Positions 1 through 11,863 of a stretch of 22,500 nt of DNA are shown one piece after another. The position numbers were made by a program, and so were the translations under genes. The stretch is from Chrysomallon squamiferum (taxonomy: Eukaryota > Mollusca > Gastropoda > Neomphalida > Peltospiridae). The stretch lies in NCBI GenBank assembly GCA_012295275.1, contig CM022671.1, positions 4,739,065 to 4,761,564 of the forward strand, written 5' to 3'. Positions within the stretch are counted from its first letter, which is position 1, and the number at the start of each line of letters is the position of its first letter. A model generated the notes under the pieces. It was not told the origin of the DNA, searched no databases, and worked only from the letters and a program-made list of their open reading frames with translations.

Positions 1-737
1 CTTTGTTTGTTTGTTTAAATACAGAAGGATAAATATTTTCTTATTTATTAAGTCTTTAGAATTTAATGTTTTTTTATTACTATTATAAAAAAATATAAAA
101 AAAATCCTTCCTTGAAATTATTTTTTATCATTATTATTATTTTAAATGATCTTAAAATGAAGGTAATTGTTAATACCTTCTATTTTTCATATTATTATCC
201 ATCCATATACCTTTTTCAAATGCAACAAATGATAGATCTCATTTTAAATTGTTTCTGAAAAGTCACAAATTATATTTAACAGTTGGTGCTGTTGACCAAA
301 GGTTTTTTCCTTGGCTCCGTTTAACTTTCTGGAGTAAAGTAATTCATAATATTCGTCTCTCGAATTCCGAAGTTGTTCACTTCGATCAATTTCTGGCTCA
401 ACGCCATGCATGTTATATTGTTATACAAAATATGAGGAGACTGAGTGAAAAAAAAATATCAGTACATTATTTCACTTTAAATACTTTAAACTGAGCTTTT
501 TAAAGCTTCCGAGATGACGTCCTTATGTTAAATATTTTTTCAGCATCATGTCACAGAAAATCGTTTCAAAAATGGAAGCTTATTTTATTTCAAATATTTA
601 AATGTATATATTATTATTATTTGGAACAGAAAATGCGTTTGTTGAATTTTTCAGCGCCCCTCAGTTAATATGATATATAAATAAATAATGCATGAATATA
701 TATGTGTATATGTACATCTGGGTTGGTGTTTGTTTCT
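1..737. other. AT-rich DNA, no gene recognised
   Basis: Mostly A/T with short TTA runs. The 81-codon frame at 249-494 opens at TTG and has no recognisable domain. Nothing else is supported. Confidence 0.7.

Positions 738-1873
<1,136 letters not shown>

Positions 1874-1922
<49 letters not shown>
1874..1922. repeat. (AAT)n microsatellite
   Basis: About 16 perfect AAT units in AT-rich DNA. Confidence 0.97.
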
Positions 1923-1925
<3 letters not shown>

Positions 1926-2320
1926 TAAAATATGTGACGTAAAGTCCATACAAAAGTTAATGTATAATAATAACATTATGTGACTTCGCGTCATTTACAC
2001 TTACAAATCCGTTGTAACTGTCAACATGATTTATCTTTGTCAGATATATTTTCCAAACAATCAACATAAACTTAGATAGAATGAAACCAAAATAAAGTCA
2101 GTAATGTGAATGCACTTCAGTTAACTTTTTGCACCGTCTGCAACAGTATCGTCAACAAACACAACGTCCTCTAAAATGTCGACCAAAAAAATTGCAACGT
2201 CGCCAATCAAAGTGACTGTACAAAGATAACTGAATCAGCAGATTACTTTGTTGACATTAATCTGTAACCTACATTTGTGACATATTATTCATGTATTTGA
2301 TAAATGTTATAAAGGGTTTA
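1923..2320. other. AT-rich DNA, no gene recognised
   Basis: Unique-looking sequence between the AAT array and the GA block. Nothing could be assigned. Confidence 0.6.
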
Positions 2321-2735
<415 letters not shown>

Positions 2736-3660
2736 ACAGACAGTCTAAAACACTAGCAGAATAAAATGCATATAATAAATATACGCCAGACGCCATTTAA
2801 TTTCTGTGCCAGTGAATCCTAACTGTTCTCGTTGTTATTACCAGGGAATCATCCGCGTCTGGCGAATATTACAACTGCGTCGTTCCTTGAATAAACTGGT
2901 CTCCAGTGGGTCACGGTTTAGAAACCACAAATTATACAGTATTCGCGTAATACGATCAAGAATCGGTTGAGTTTAAGCTACCCTATAATATTACGTTATC
3001 AGTGTCATTTATTGGTTAACTTCCAGACTCATCAATATTTAGAGTAATCCAGGAAAATGGGGAAAATATAAAAAAATAAAAATTTGTTTTTAATGTTGCG
3101 GTTATTGAACTAGCATTGTTTCATTTACTAATAGTTTTGAGGTTGTTTTTTCTTCTAAATTTTTTACAACGATTTTGTACAATTTTTTTATATTTTTTCT
3201 TTTATATATCTAAGATAATAAATCTAGATATCAAACTGATTTATACTGTTATTTTACTTTCTTCTTGTTAACCGCAACAAAATAAAACTGGAGAAAACCA
3301 AGATTGGGCGTTTCGCAAACAAAATAAATGGGTGTTTTTTGGACAAATATTTGTTTCGTCTTCTGCCAAAATCATCCAGAGGCCTGCCAAATCGTTTTTA
3401 TTATTATTTTCTGTGGTTGCAGCATCGAGAAATTAAATGTCGTATTCTGTAGGTTCGTTGTTTTTGGCTTTGAAAAAATGTGTCTAACAATGAAAAGTAA
3501 AAATATAATGTTCAGGATGTGTCTATGTATGTATGTGATTGAAAATAATTGTGCATAAATATGTATTTATAATGAACAAAAATTTAAATTTTTATCTTCG
3601 ATATACAAATTTGTAAGAACAAATCGTGCTGTATGTGTGCCACTTTACACCGCAAAATTA
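2736..3660. other. Unique AT-rich DNA, no gene recognised
   Basis: Non-repetitive sequence with a 76-codon ATG frame (3328-3558) of no recognisable family and a TTTT/AAAA-rich middle. No splice-bounded exon was found. Confidence 0.6.
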
Positions 3661-3698
3661 TAAAATACGAGTTGTGTGGCGTTACCTTTAGTCTGAAC

Positions 3699-3714
3699 GT
3701 CACGTGACCAATTG
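3699..3714. promoter_or_regulatory. Palindromic E-box GTCACGTGAC overlapping CCAAT
   Basis: GTCACGTGAC (3699-3708) is a perfect 10-base palindrome of the USF/MITF/TFEB class. A CCAAT box starts on its last base (3708-3712). It sits in a short island of mixed composition (about 3660-3790). No gene start is visible beside it. Function is inferred from motif only. Confidence 0.3.
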
Positions 3715-3944
3715 AATGCGTTGCGCAGACGAATGGAAATTGACAGGCAGACGTAACATTTCCACGTTGTGCAGTTTGAAATGGGTCAGTTTTAGATTAC
3801 AAAACACAGACACATACAGGGCAGAGATGAAAACTAAGTGCGAGAATTCTGACATGTGGTGAAGGGGTGTATGTTACAATAATCCTTACACTGGGGAAAC
3901 AAAAAGAGAGAGAAAAATCGACAGAAAGACTTAATTATTCAGAT

Positions 3945-4140
3945 GGTAACAGTAATAGTAGTAGCAGTAACAGAAGTGGAAGTCATATCTGTTGTAGTAA
4001 TATAATTAGTAGTAGCAGTAGTAGAAGTGATAGTGGTGCTGGTAGTAGTAGTAATAGTAATAGCAGTAGTAACAGTAGTAGTAATTATTCAGATGGTAGT
4101 AGTAATAGTAGTAAATGTACAGAAGTAAAAGTATAGTTGT
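3945..4140. repeat. Imperfect (AGT)n trinucleotide array
   Basis: About 190 bases of AGT with AGC, AAC and AAT variants, giving an artefactual Ser-rich frame. The segment TAATTATTCAGATGGTA occurs at both ends (about 3932 and 4082), so the array may include a duplicated outer unit. Confidence 0.9.
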
Positions 4141-4148
4141 AGTAGTAT

Positions 4149-4385
4149 TTATTTTATATTTTATTTCATTTAAATATTCTTAATTTACTTTTTATTTTTT
4201 ATTTTTTTTTTTTTTGTCTTGTTATTATTGTTGTTTTTTTATTGTTTTTTTGGGGTTTTTTTTTTTTTTTTTTTTGTTTTTCGGTGTTTTTTTTTTTTTT
4301 TTTTTTTTTTTTTTCGATTTCCTTTGTAAACTGCAGACGTCATTTATATCTTTTTCAACCGTAAAATGAAAAAAAAAAAAAAACA
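4149..4385. repeat. T-rich / homopolymer region
   Basis: Mostly T on the plus strand with runs over 15 bases at about 4255-4275 and 4287-4314, then a 14-base A run near 4370. It could include the tail of a minus-strand retrotransposed element, but no element body is seen. Confidence 0.8.
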
Positions 4386-4559
4386 CTAAATCATATTTCA
4401 GAACTTAAAAATAAATAAAATATATGGACTTAATAAATAACAAAAGAATCGAATTGCATTTGACAAAGGCATTAAAACAAATAAAAACTTGGGAAAATAA
4501 ATAGCATGGTTTTATGCTCTGCAGCCATTTAGAACAGACGACAACGAGATTTCCCGGTC

Positions 4560-4760
4560 AATTAACCACGCCTCTCTTAAACACGATCGAGGTCGCGTGC
4601 CATCAGCACGTGCCGTCTGCACGCGCACGCTGAGGGCAGCCATTTTCACGTTCGGTTCAAAGACGTCGGTGTTTAATTTCTATAATGAAAAACAGGAAAT
4701 GAGATGTGTGAATTACGTTTGACCTTTGCCGAGGGTCAAAGTTCAAAACCGTGTTGTTTT
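4560..4760. promoter_or_regulatory. CpG-richer island with E-box, YY1-like and nuclear-receptor motifs
   Basis: This stretch is visibly richer in CG than its surroundings. It contains GCACGTGC near 4607, a YY1-like GCCATTTT near 4639, TGACCTTTG (4720-4728), and GGGTCAAAGTTCA (4733-4745), a DR1-type direct repeat of the HNF4/RXR class. TGACCT and GGGTCA also form an everted pair. The cluster looks like a promoter or enhancer, but no exon is recognised next to it. Confidence 0.35.
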
Positions 4761-5054
4761 TGTTCTTCCGGGTTATATGCTTTGTGCAAAAATAGATGCC
4801 GCAGGTTTTGAATTTTGAACGGTTTGTTATTCATTATTCTCGCTGGAATTCACTTCAAAATACTGTTTTGAACTTTACAAATAAGAAGGCGGATCCAAAC
4901 CTCGCTTAAGGGGAGGGACTGGCTTGTATTACAGAGTTCAAGTAGACGCTGGGTTGTAATAAGGGTTTGTGAAATGAGAGTAAGTGGGTTGAGTGGTTGC
5001 CTAAAGGAGTGAATCTTTAAGTGGGTAGATGATTCGTTCGGACACCCACATTGT

Positions 5055-5125
5055 AAATAGAGCATGTTAATGGTTACAGTTCTCGCTTCTGGCGTGAGAG
5101 TCGCGGGATCAACCCCAGTCAGTAC
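5055..5125 (+). repeat. tRNA-derived SINE-like copy 1
   Basis: It has the layout of a tRNA gene with an internal Pol III promoter. A box-A-like TTAATGGTTAC lies at about 5067-5077, an anticodon-arm-like stretch (CTCGCTTCTGGCGTGAGAG) follows, and a box-B-like GGGATCAACCCC is at 5105-5116. Such degenerate tRNA heads are typical of molluscan and other invertebrate SINEs. It is too diverged for a working tRNA (box B has GATCAA for GTTCGA). The extent of the SINE body is not defined. Confidence 0.5.
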
Positions 5126-6236
5126 ACTGAAGCCAGTTAATATTGCATTCCATATTTCCATATACATTTTTCAGTTTTTGTTAGTATCGTCTGTTTCCCG
5201 TTCCAGCCAAATCATCAAGTCTCATTTCTCAGTGACCATTGTATGTTTTCGTGTTTATGGGAAGGTCCGTACAAACTTTCCATTGCAGCTGATCCATAAC
5301 AGCAGCAGATTTATTCTCTATCATTATTATGCGAAATTCTTATATCCGACACCTAACCATCGTCATTAATAAAACAACTCACAGTCAGTCATTATTTAAA
5401 TGGGAAGAAATTTCGATTCCGTGACTGCTAAATCTGTACCAGAATATTTGTCGTTGAGAAGGCAGCGGCGCTTTTTTTTTCTTTTTTTTTGTATGTTTTT
5501 TTCTTTCTTTCTTTCTAAAAACCAAACAGCTACAAATCCAGTGTCGCAAATAACAAACAGACACACGTACAAACAATGAAAAAAAAAAAAAGTCAAAATC
5601 AGAGAGACATTCGGAAGCATAAACAGAATGATGAATGGACATACTGAAGTAACAATTGTTGTATTTTAACACCGCTAGTTCAGTCTTTCGAGAGAACAAA
5701 CGCAAAAACACTCCAGAGAACTGACAAACTAATAAATTGGGTCTGTTTCCGTGTTTCGACAATTCTGAACCGTTTCCGTTTATTACTGTACATTATGAGT
5801 CAGCGATATCGCGATTATTTTTCCAATAGCAAACAGAAAAAATAAAAATGAAAATTGAAGATCAATGAAAAATGTGAAGAGCGATTTGTCATACAATAAT
5901 TTGATTATAGATAATCGTGATAAATCTCTCCTTTTCTTTTTTTTTTCTGTCTTTTTTCTTTTTTCTTTTTGTATGGTTTGCCTTTGTTTCCTGTGTTATT
6001 TTTCTTCTTTTGTGAAATGTTTGTTTTCGTGTTTCCGAGAAAGGTACAGAAAGAAAAATAAATTAAAAAGAAGGAGACGTACGGATCAAGAATGGGGGAA
6101 AAGAATTAAAAGAGGGGGGGGGTGAAGACAAAAGCGAAGGAGAAACAGGAAAGAGAGAAAAAAAAACAAAGAACAACTGGAGAAATGTGGATAGAAAGAA
6201 GGAAGAAGTATAATAAATGAAATTCACAAACATAAA
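5126..6236. other. Unique and T/A-rich DNA, no gene recognised
   Basis: Contains T runs (5473-5515, 5935-5970), an A run (5578-5591) and a purine-rich stretch with a G run (6040-6200). Frames here are driven by homopolymers. Confidence 0.6.
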
Positions 6237-6264
6237 TATATTAATAATAATAATTATTGTAACA

Positions 6265-6319
<55 letters not shown>

Positions 6320-6395
6320 GTTATAATTAGCTATTATCATCATTACTATTACTATTACTACCGATACTGGGTTATTTTCTAGTCTAATTTTTAAA

Positions 6396-6440
<45 letters not shown>

Positions 6441-6442
6441 TG
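6237..6442. repeat. Two (TTA)n arrays
   Basis: TTA arrays at about 6267-6318 and 6395-6440, separated by imperfect TTA/ACT sequence. Each is nearly perfect over about 45-50 bases. Confidence 0.95.
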
Positions 6443-7140
6443 ATTGTTTTAGGGGTTCTTTTTTTCATTTTATTTTGACCTTATTATATTTATTTATTGA
6501 CTTTTTTATCCTCGTTATTTCATTTTCAACAATATCAGTATAGGCTAACTATCTCCTCAAATCGATCTCTTTTTTTTTTTTCAACGACAAAACTAAAATA
6601 TCTTTTTTTCTCTCGCATTTCATCAAACATCTAAACAAAGATTTATTTAATTCTCATCCTGCCAGCGCAAACAAGCCGCCAGTAATCCAAGGTTGACGTC
6701 CCTGTGCTTTCGCGACGTCGTAACAAAAAAACGCCGTTTGATGTCGTTGCTAAAAAAACACGTGTGTAGGATTAAACTAAAAACACGCATCAACAAAACC
6801 GTGATTCAATATTACAGTGTCCTCGGTTATTTGAAATGGGACCTTTGTTCACGATTAATATCCCCACCCCACAAAAAAAAAAAAAAATAAAATAAAAATG
6901 TTCTGCACAGATAAAAGTTTATCATTCTATGATGTCACGTCATTACTATTACGAAGAATGAATTTATTAGGATCATTCTGAGCTATGTCACGTAAAATAT
7001 TGTGATGAATAAAAATTTAAAAAAAAAATAAACAGGATCATATACTATACCACAGTTATTTATATATATAGATAGAAACAGATATATAATAATCAATATA
7101 GTTAATTATTTATATGTATCAGTTTTCAATGACATTTAAA
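6443..7140. other. AT-rich DNA with a small mixed-composition island
   Basis: About 6655-6735 is richer in C and G and carries TGACGTCC and GACGTCG, resembling CRE half-sites. The rest is AT-rich with A and T runs. No exon was recognised. Confidence 0.55.
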
Positions 7141-7144
7141 ACTA

Positions 7145-7156
7145 TTTTTATATGTA

Positions 7157-7225
<69 letters not shown>

Positions 7226-7250
7226 ATACATAGAGAGAGAGAGAGAGAGA
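7145..7250. repeat. Palindromic compound microsatellite (TATG)(GT)(AT)(AC)(CATA)(GA)
   Basis: The order TATGTATG-(GT)n-(TA)n-(CA)n-CATACATA reads nearly the same on both strands, with a longer GT arm than CA arm, and is followed by a short GA tract (7232-7250). It can form a large AT-centred hairpin or cruciform. Confidence 0.9.
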
Positions 7251-7517
7251 AGAAACGCGAAGCTGCCGCCATAATCAAAAGCAAGATCTTTTTTCGCATT
7301 ATGCACCTTCCCTTACACAGTGAAGAACCCACCATGACCTTTGATAAACAATCGTTACTGCGCTAGACGGAATAAGAACCCTAATATAATGTCATGAATA
7401 TCAGATTTACAACAAGTTACTCTGAAATTATTCAATGATGCACACTGTCATTAGCAAAGAATGTCTTTTGTGTCTGTCGTAATAGCCTAGTCTCTAACCT
7501 TTGGGGTTTTCTGGAAT

Positions 7518-7775
7518 ATGATACAGATTGCGCTGGAATCGCTACAGCGGTCTGGCTACCACGCTGCCATGGCAACCGAAGAGAAATGGTATGTTATGCT
7601 ATTACAAAAGGAAATCAATGCAAATGCTCCCTGTGTTGAAACGATGTTCATCCAAATAATTTTGGGTAATCGCACAATCGATAATAAGCACGCTGGATCG
7701 CCACGTTTTTCAGCCGTCCCGTTTCAGATGTTTGGCCCGTTTCCAAATCGCGCGTCCCTGAACAAACAGATCTAA
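7518..7775 (+). other. Unassigned 85-codon ATG open frame in an island of ordinary composition
   Basis: An ATG-started frame of 85 codons in a non-repetitive, locally GC-richer segment, beginning MIQIALESLQRSGYHAAMAT and ending RASLNKQI. There is no recognisable domain, signal peptide or membrane segment. The same DNA contains an RFX-type X-box (7563-7576) and an E2F-like TTTGGCGCGGG (7818-7828), so a regulatory explanation for its composition is at least as good as a coding one. Confidence 0.12.
7563..7576. promoter_or_regulatory. RFX-type X-box GCTGCCATGGCAAC
   Basis: A near-palindrome matching the X-box form (RYYNYY, short spacer, RRNRAC): GCTGCC-AT-GGCAAC. RFX factors use such sites in ciliary-gene promoters. 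An E2F-like TTTGGCGCGGG lies 250 bases downstream (7818-7828). No ciliary gene is seen nearby. Confidence 0.3.
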
Positions 7776-8097
7776 CTCGCTTCAAAAGAAACGATCCTAA
7801 TCCCTTGCTCTCCGCAGTTTGGCGCGGGATGCAGGGCGTGTTTCATAGCCAAAAACACAAAAAAAATATAAAAAAAAAATAAAATAAAATAAGAGCGTGG
7901 TTAAAACAAAACAAAACAAACCAAAAAAAAAGAAGTTTTTTGCCTAAGGCTGATGTGATGAATCGATGTATTGTAAATGATATTTGTATGAAAAATGCTT
8001 TGTTTATGTGTGCGAAATATTTGTTTAGTGACCGAATTTTACATAGAAATGTTTTATACAAAAACCAAATAGATATGAAAACTGGATGACAATTATG

Positions 8098-8142
8098 TTC
8101 GTGTGTGTGTGTATATATATATATGTATATTATGTATGTATG

Positions 8143-8179
<37 letters not shown>

Positions 8180-8361
8180 ATGATGGCTACTGCTACTACT
8201 AACAGTAATGATAACTACCATTATATTACTACATTTTAGCAGTATTAGTTCTTGTTGTTGTTGTCGTTCTTCTTCTTCTTGTGTTTGTGGTGAAAATGGC
8301 GATGGTGATAATTGTGGTAATGGTGGTATCGTCGTCATTGTTGTTATAATTATCACCACCA

Positions 8362-8396
<35 letters not shown>
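8098..8396. repeat. Compound GT/TA microsatellites with imperfect trinucleotide DNA between
   Basis: GT then TA then TATG then TA then GT again (8098-8180), imperfect trinucleotides (TTC/TTG, GGT/GAT) in the middle, then a TA array (about 8364-8396). All open frames here are low complexity. Confidence 0.9.
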
Positions 8397-8399
<3 letters not shown>

Positions 8400-9034
8400 T
8401 ACATTGTTAAAATACATCATCATTACAGATACAAACATTTCATTCTCCTCCAAAATGTTTTACCACGTTCTGCACGCTTTGCCTAATCCTATATCGGGAC
8501 GGCCTGCATGGAAATAAACTTTCTGTTTTCAGTTCCATAAACAACCAAACCTGTCACATTTATTCTCTTCAGTCGGCATGTTTTTATCTAACACCATCAC
8601 GAAACGACCCGAGTATAAATGAAGTTTTATTGCAATTTTTGTTTTGTTTGCTTTCCCTTTACACAGAGCAATGATTTTATGGAGCAAAGAGAAAAGGCAC
8701 GTACTTTTTTTTTTCCACGAGCTATGATGATTGCATTAACTAATTGAATTAGCTTTCTCTAGGAAACTGTCAGACTTGGTTAATGAACGACATTCAAGTG
8801 CATACTTGAAATGACTCATGATAAAAGCATATGATTGGAGATGTTGCCGTCGTAGGCAGAGAGACCTTGAAACGATCAGAAAGTGTTAGAGCGAAATAGA
8901 TGAACTGTTGGTTTGGGACGAAAATTATTTTTTTATTTTTTTTTGTTCAACCAGCACGGGTAATGAAATAATCATTAGTTAAGAAGGAGTAATGACGATT
9001 ATTTAACAAGAAGAAGAAAAAAAAAAGAAAGAAG
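8397..9034. other. Unique DNA, no gene recognised
   Basis: Non-repetitive sequence apart from T runs near 8706 and 8930. No recognisable coding or RNA signal. Confidence 0.6.
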
Positions 9035-9167
9035 ATGCAGATGATAATGATGATGATGAAGATTATAGTGATGATGATAATGAAGATCATTAATGACTAA
9101 GAAAAGAACAAGCAAATGAGTTTTATAATATGCTCATAAAGGTTTTAAAACAATAAAGAAAGACACA

Positions 9168-9242
<75 letters not shown>

Positions 9243-9362
9243 TCAACAACACTGGTAGCATTAGTAATAGTAGTTGTAATGGAACTGGTAACAGTAGTGA
9301 AAAAAATAGTAGTAATAATAACAGCAACAGCAGCAGAAGCTATAATAGAACCAGCAATAGCA
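9035..9362. repeat. GAT-rich, (AAT)25 and AGT/AAC-rich arrays
   Basis: An imperfect GAT array (9035-9092), then 25 near-perfect AAT units (9168-9242), then an imperfect AGT/AAT/AGC array to about 9362. The translated poly-Tyr, poly-Leu and mixed frames are repeat artefacts. Confidence 0.93.
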
Positions 9363-10062
9363 GTAACAAATCAGTTAACGGCACCGAGAAAAACAAACGA
9401 CGATAAAATTAATGCGATATCATCATGGCCAAGTATGTTGAACTGCAGGAAAAGTCATTGGAATTGTCAATAGGTAAGCGGATACAGAGTTAATAGATTT
9501 GTTTTCGATCCTGTCTGAAGAAACGCTGGCGCCGGTTTCTTGTCAGAAACTCTGCAACTGCCAAACCGCCCCCGAGCTGCACTCAGAAAAGCTGTCTTTA
9601 GTAAGAGGCTTAAATCAAGCTGGTTTTTATTATTATTGCTATTATTATTTCAGAGATTACCTACAGCATGTTTGATCTTGAAGTCTTTCTGTATGATTTG
9701 ACAGTCGCTCGTGTTGTGTTCCATCTCTCTTGTTAGTTCTCTCTCTTTTATTATTTTTTCTGTTTTCGTTTTATTTCTTTCTCTCTTGTTTTCACCTCGT
9801 AGTTCTTTTTCGTCATCTTCTTTTCTTTTTTTTTTAAAATAAGATTGTGTTATTATACTAGTTTATGAATTTCTATATAAGGCCTGACCCTAGCAATATA
9901 ATCAACAGCAACAACAACAACAAAAGTGACAATGACAACCCTTTATGAATATCTGATGTTTCACATACAAACTGTTGTACTTTATTATTAACAAAGCTTG
10001 AGTCTCAAGTATAAAAAAAACAAACATTTCTGGAATTTTTTTTTTTTTTTTTCACCCAGGGT
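9363..10062. other. Unique DNA, no gene recognised
   Basis: A short GC-richer patch with GGCGCC (9520-9600), then CT- and T-rich DNA and a CAACAA run (about 9905-9922). Nothing could be assigned. Confidence 0.6.
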
Positions 10063-10443
10063 TCAGGTACACTTTAACATATAAATAAACTCATAAAAAC
10101 ACGCAAACAAAATGGCAGCGTTCAGTTTAAACAAACTCTTAAACACACGTAAGAAAAAAAAAAAAAAAAACGTGTTATGAACGTAACAACAAGCTACAGG
10201 AAATTGCGCACTTAGCGGTGCGCCATTGTTTCCGTAGTCTGGTTTGCACGCGGACCTTGAAGAGATGTCGAAGTTATTGCAGGTATTCACGCCGAGTTCT
10301 TGTCCCAGATGTGTTAACATGCATGTTTGTTGAGCAACTTCGCCTCTTACCAGCAGTTCAGACAAGCAATTCAGTTCGCATTGGTCGAGTTTCTCTCTAA
10401 ACCATCCATCCTCACAGCAGCAAGACGTTTTTTCTTTCTCCAA
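10063..10443 (-). other. Unassigned minus-strand open frame, possibly exonic
   Basis: A 381-base open stretch on the minus strand whose first two thirds have ordinary, non-repetitive composition, unlike the surrounding DNA. The translation is Cys-containing (SCCCEDGWFREKLDQCELNC, then LLVRGEVAQQTC, ELGVNTCNN, SACKPDYGNNGAP) and ends in a run of Phe from an A/T tract. It has no upstream ATG: the frame opens at TTG, and the first internal Met is near the middle. If real, it would be an internal exon. A possible donor CTG|GTAAGA lies inside it around 10352. I do not recognise the family. A non-coding exon or unique intergenic DNA is equally possible. Confidence 0.2.
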
Positions 10444-10567
10444 GCAGTTTTCTCACGTTTAACTGATTAGCGTGTAGAAGGTTAATTTTCTTCTTTTTTC
10501 ATTTTATCACGAGAGAGAGATGATTGTAGGCAGACGAGTTTGTTGTTAAAAGGATTAGCCAACGGCA

Positions 10568-10590
10568 TTTTTTTTTTTTTTTTTTTTTTT
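10568..10590. repeat. T23 homopolymer
   Basis: A 23-base T run followed by T/G-rich DNA to about 10670. No flanking element is recognised. Confidence 0.9.
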
Positions 10591-10799
10591 ATTCTTTCAA
10601 ATATTGGTTTGTTTAAAATGTTGTTTTTTTTGGGGTTTTGTTTTTTTTTAACAAAGTTTTTTTGGGGGTATTAACAAACATTATATTATGAGTTTTCGCT
10701 TCAAAATACAAAAATCTTACGTTTGACAACTAATAATAGATAAAAAAAAAGGAGAGAGATAAACAACAACAAACAACATTTTGAAATCGTGTAATTTAG

Positions 10800-10858
10800 C
10801 GAGAGAGAGAGAGAAATTAATCTCTCTCTCTCTCTCTCTCTTTCAAAATGCTCTTTGT

Positions 10859-10890
<32 letters not shown>
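10800..10890. repeat. GA/TC inverted microsatellite and second CT tract
   Basis: A 14-base GA tract (10801-10814), the spacer AATTAA (10815-10820) and a TC tract (10821-10841) form a near-perfect hairpin. A second CT tract follows at 10861-10890, then short TA and GT runs and a T run. Confidence 0.92.
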
Positions 10891-10892
<2 letters not shown>

Positions 10893-11364
10893 GTTATATA
10901 TATGTGTGTGTGTTTTTTTTTTTTTTAAAGGTTTTGTTGTTGTTGTTGTTTTTTCCTTTCGACTATAATGCCCTCTTAGATGCAGGCTGGAACGGAATAT
11001 AAACTGATCCTATAATTCTGTAACGCTTGAAGTGAACTACGTGTGGCCCTGACCTTGTTGTTGAAAGTGCATAACACTATTTTTTTACGCATCATAGCAA
11101 ACACTTTCAAAACAAACAAATAAAGATCACATAAAGATAGGATGATACCGTGATGATTAATTATGCGATAAAAAATAAAACACAGAATATTTCTCCTTTT
11201 ATACGTTTCTTGGAATGCGTGAAAGGAAGCCAGGAAAGATAGTAATATGGCGCATTTATTGCAGAATGGTTCTGAATTCCAGACGTAACTTCCACGCAAG
11301 AAAACTCGATAATATAAATAAATATTCATTAGTACAGACACCGTGAAAATGAAGTACAACTAGC

Positions 11365-11440
11365 CCCAGCCTTTGTAGTTAACGGTTAAGACGTCGTTTT
11401 AATACTGAAAGGTTCGGGGGATCGAATCCAGTTTACGGCT
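11365..11440 (+). repeat. tRNA-derived SINE-like copy 2
   Basis: A second tRNA-like segment: box-A-like GTTAACGGTTAAG at about 11378-11390, followed 27 bases later by box-B-like GGGATCGAATCC (11418-11429), closer to the consensus GGTTCGANTCC than copy 1. The anticodon arm does not fold cleanly, so I read it as a SINE head rather than a tRNA gene. It shares the GTTAA(T/C)GGTTA motif with copy 1, suggesting related elements. Confidence 0.5.
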
Positions 11441-11565
11441 TCTGTGTTTAACTAATTGAGATGTTAGATTGTTATTCTTTCCTCTCTCTCTAAATAATCA
11501 ACAAGTACATTAATAACAGCGCTGTCTTGTGCATGACAGACTTGCTTGAATTTTCTGAATTGTTG

Positions 11566-11567
<2 letters not shown>

Positions 11568-11616
<49 letters not shown>
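11568..11616. repeat. (TTA)n microsatellite
   Basis: About 16 TTA units, interrupted only at the right end by TCA. Confidence 0.97.
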
Positions 11617-11744
11617 CATTTGAATTTAAAAACACAGTATAATAGGGTAATCAGAACTGTATTAGTTTAGAAATAATTATTTTAAACAGTTCTTTCTCCA
11701 AATAAGACATTAAAATATGTCCGTAATAGTAACAATTGAAAATA

Positions 11745-11863
11745 ATACCAACAACAACAATAATAATAATAGCAGTAGTAGTAGCAGCAGTAATAGTACA
11801 AGCAGTTGTAGTAGTGGAAGTAGTAGTAGTAGTAGTAAGAAGAAGAAGAAGAAGAAGAAAAGT
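11745..11863. repeat. Serial trinucleotide block AAC-AAT-AGT-AAG
   Basis: CAA/AAT, then AGT/AGC, then GAA units follow each other without a gap, which suggests successive slippage and point change from one ancestral trinucleotide. The Val/Arg-rich and Thr/Leu-rich frames are artefacts. Confidence 0.9.

Noticed and set aside
3867-4136. Serine-rich protein frame
   Set aside because: It is the translation of an imperfect AGT/AAT microsatellite; no domain, no splice support.
5385-5762. 125-codon minus frame with Phe- and Lys-rich parts
   Set aside because: Driven by T and A homopolymers; no family recognised.
9145-9327. Poly-Tyr/poly-Leu frame
   Set aside because: Translation of a 75-base AAT array.
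11365-11440. Functional tRNA gene
   Set aside because: Box B is good but the anticodon and acceptor stems do not fold to a cloverleaf by eye; called a SINE-like head instead.
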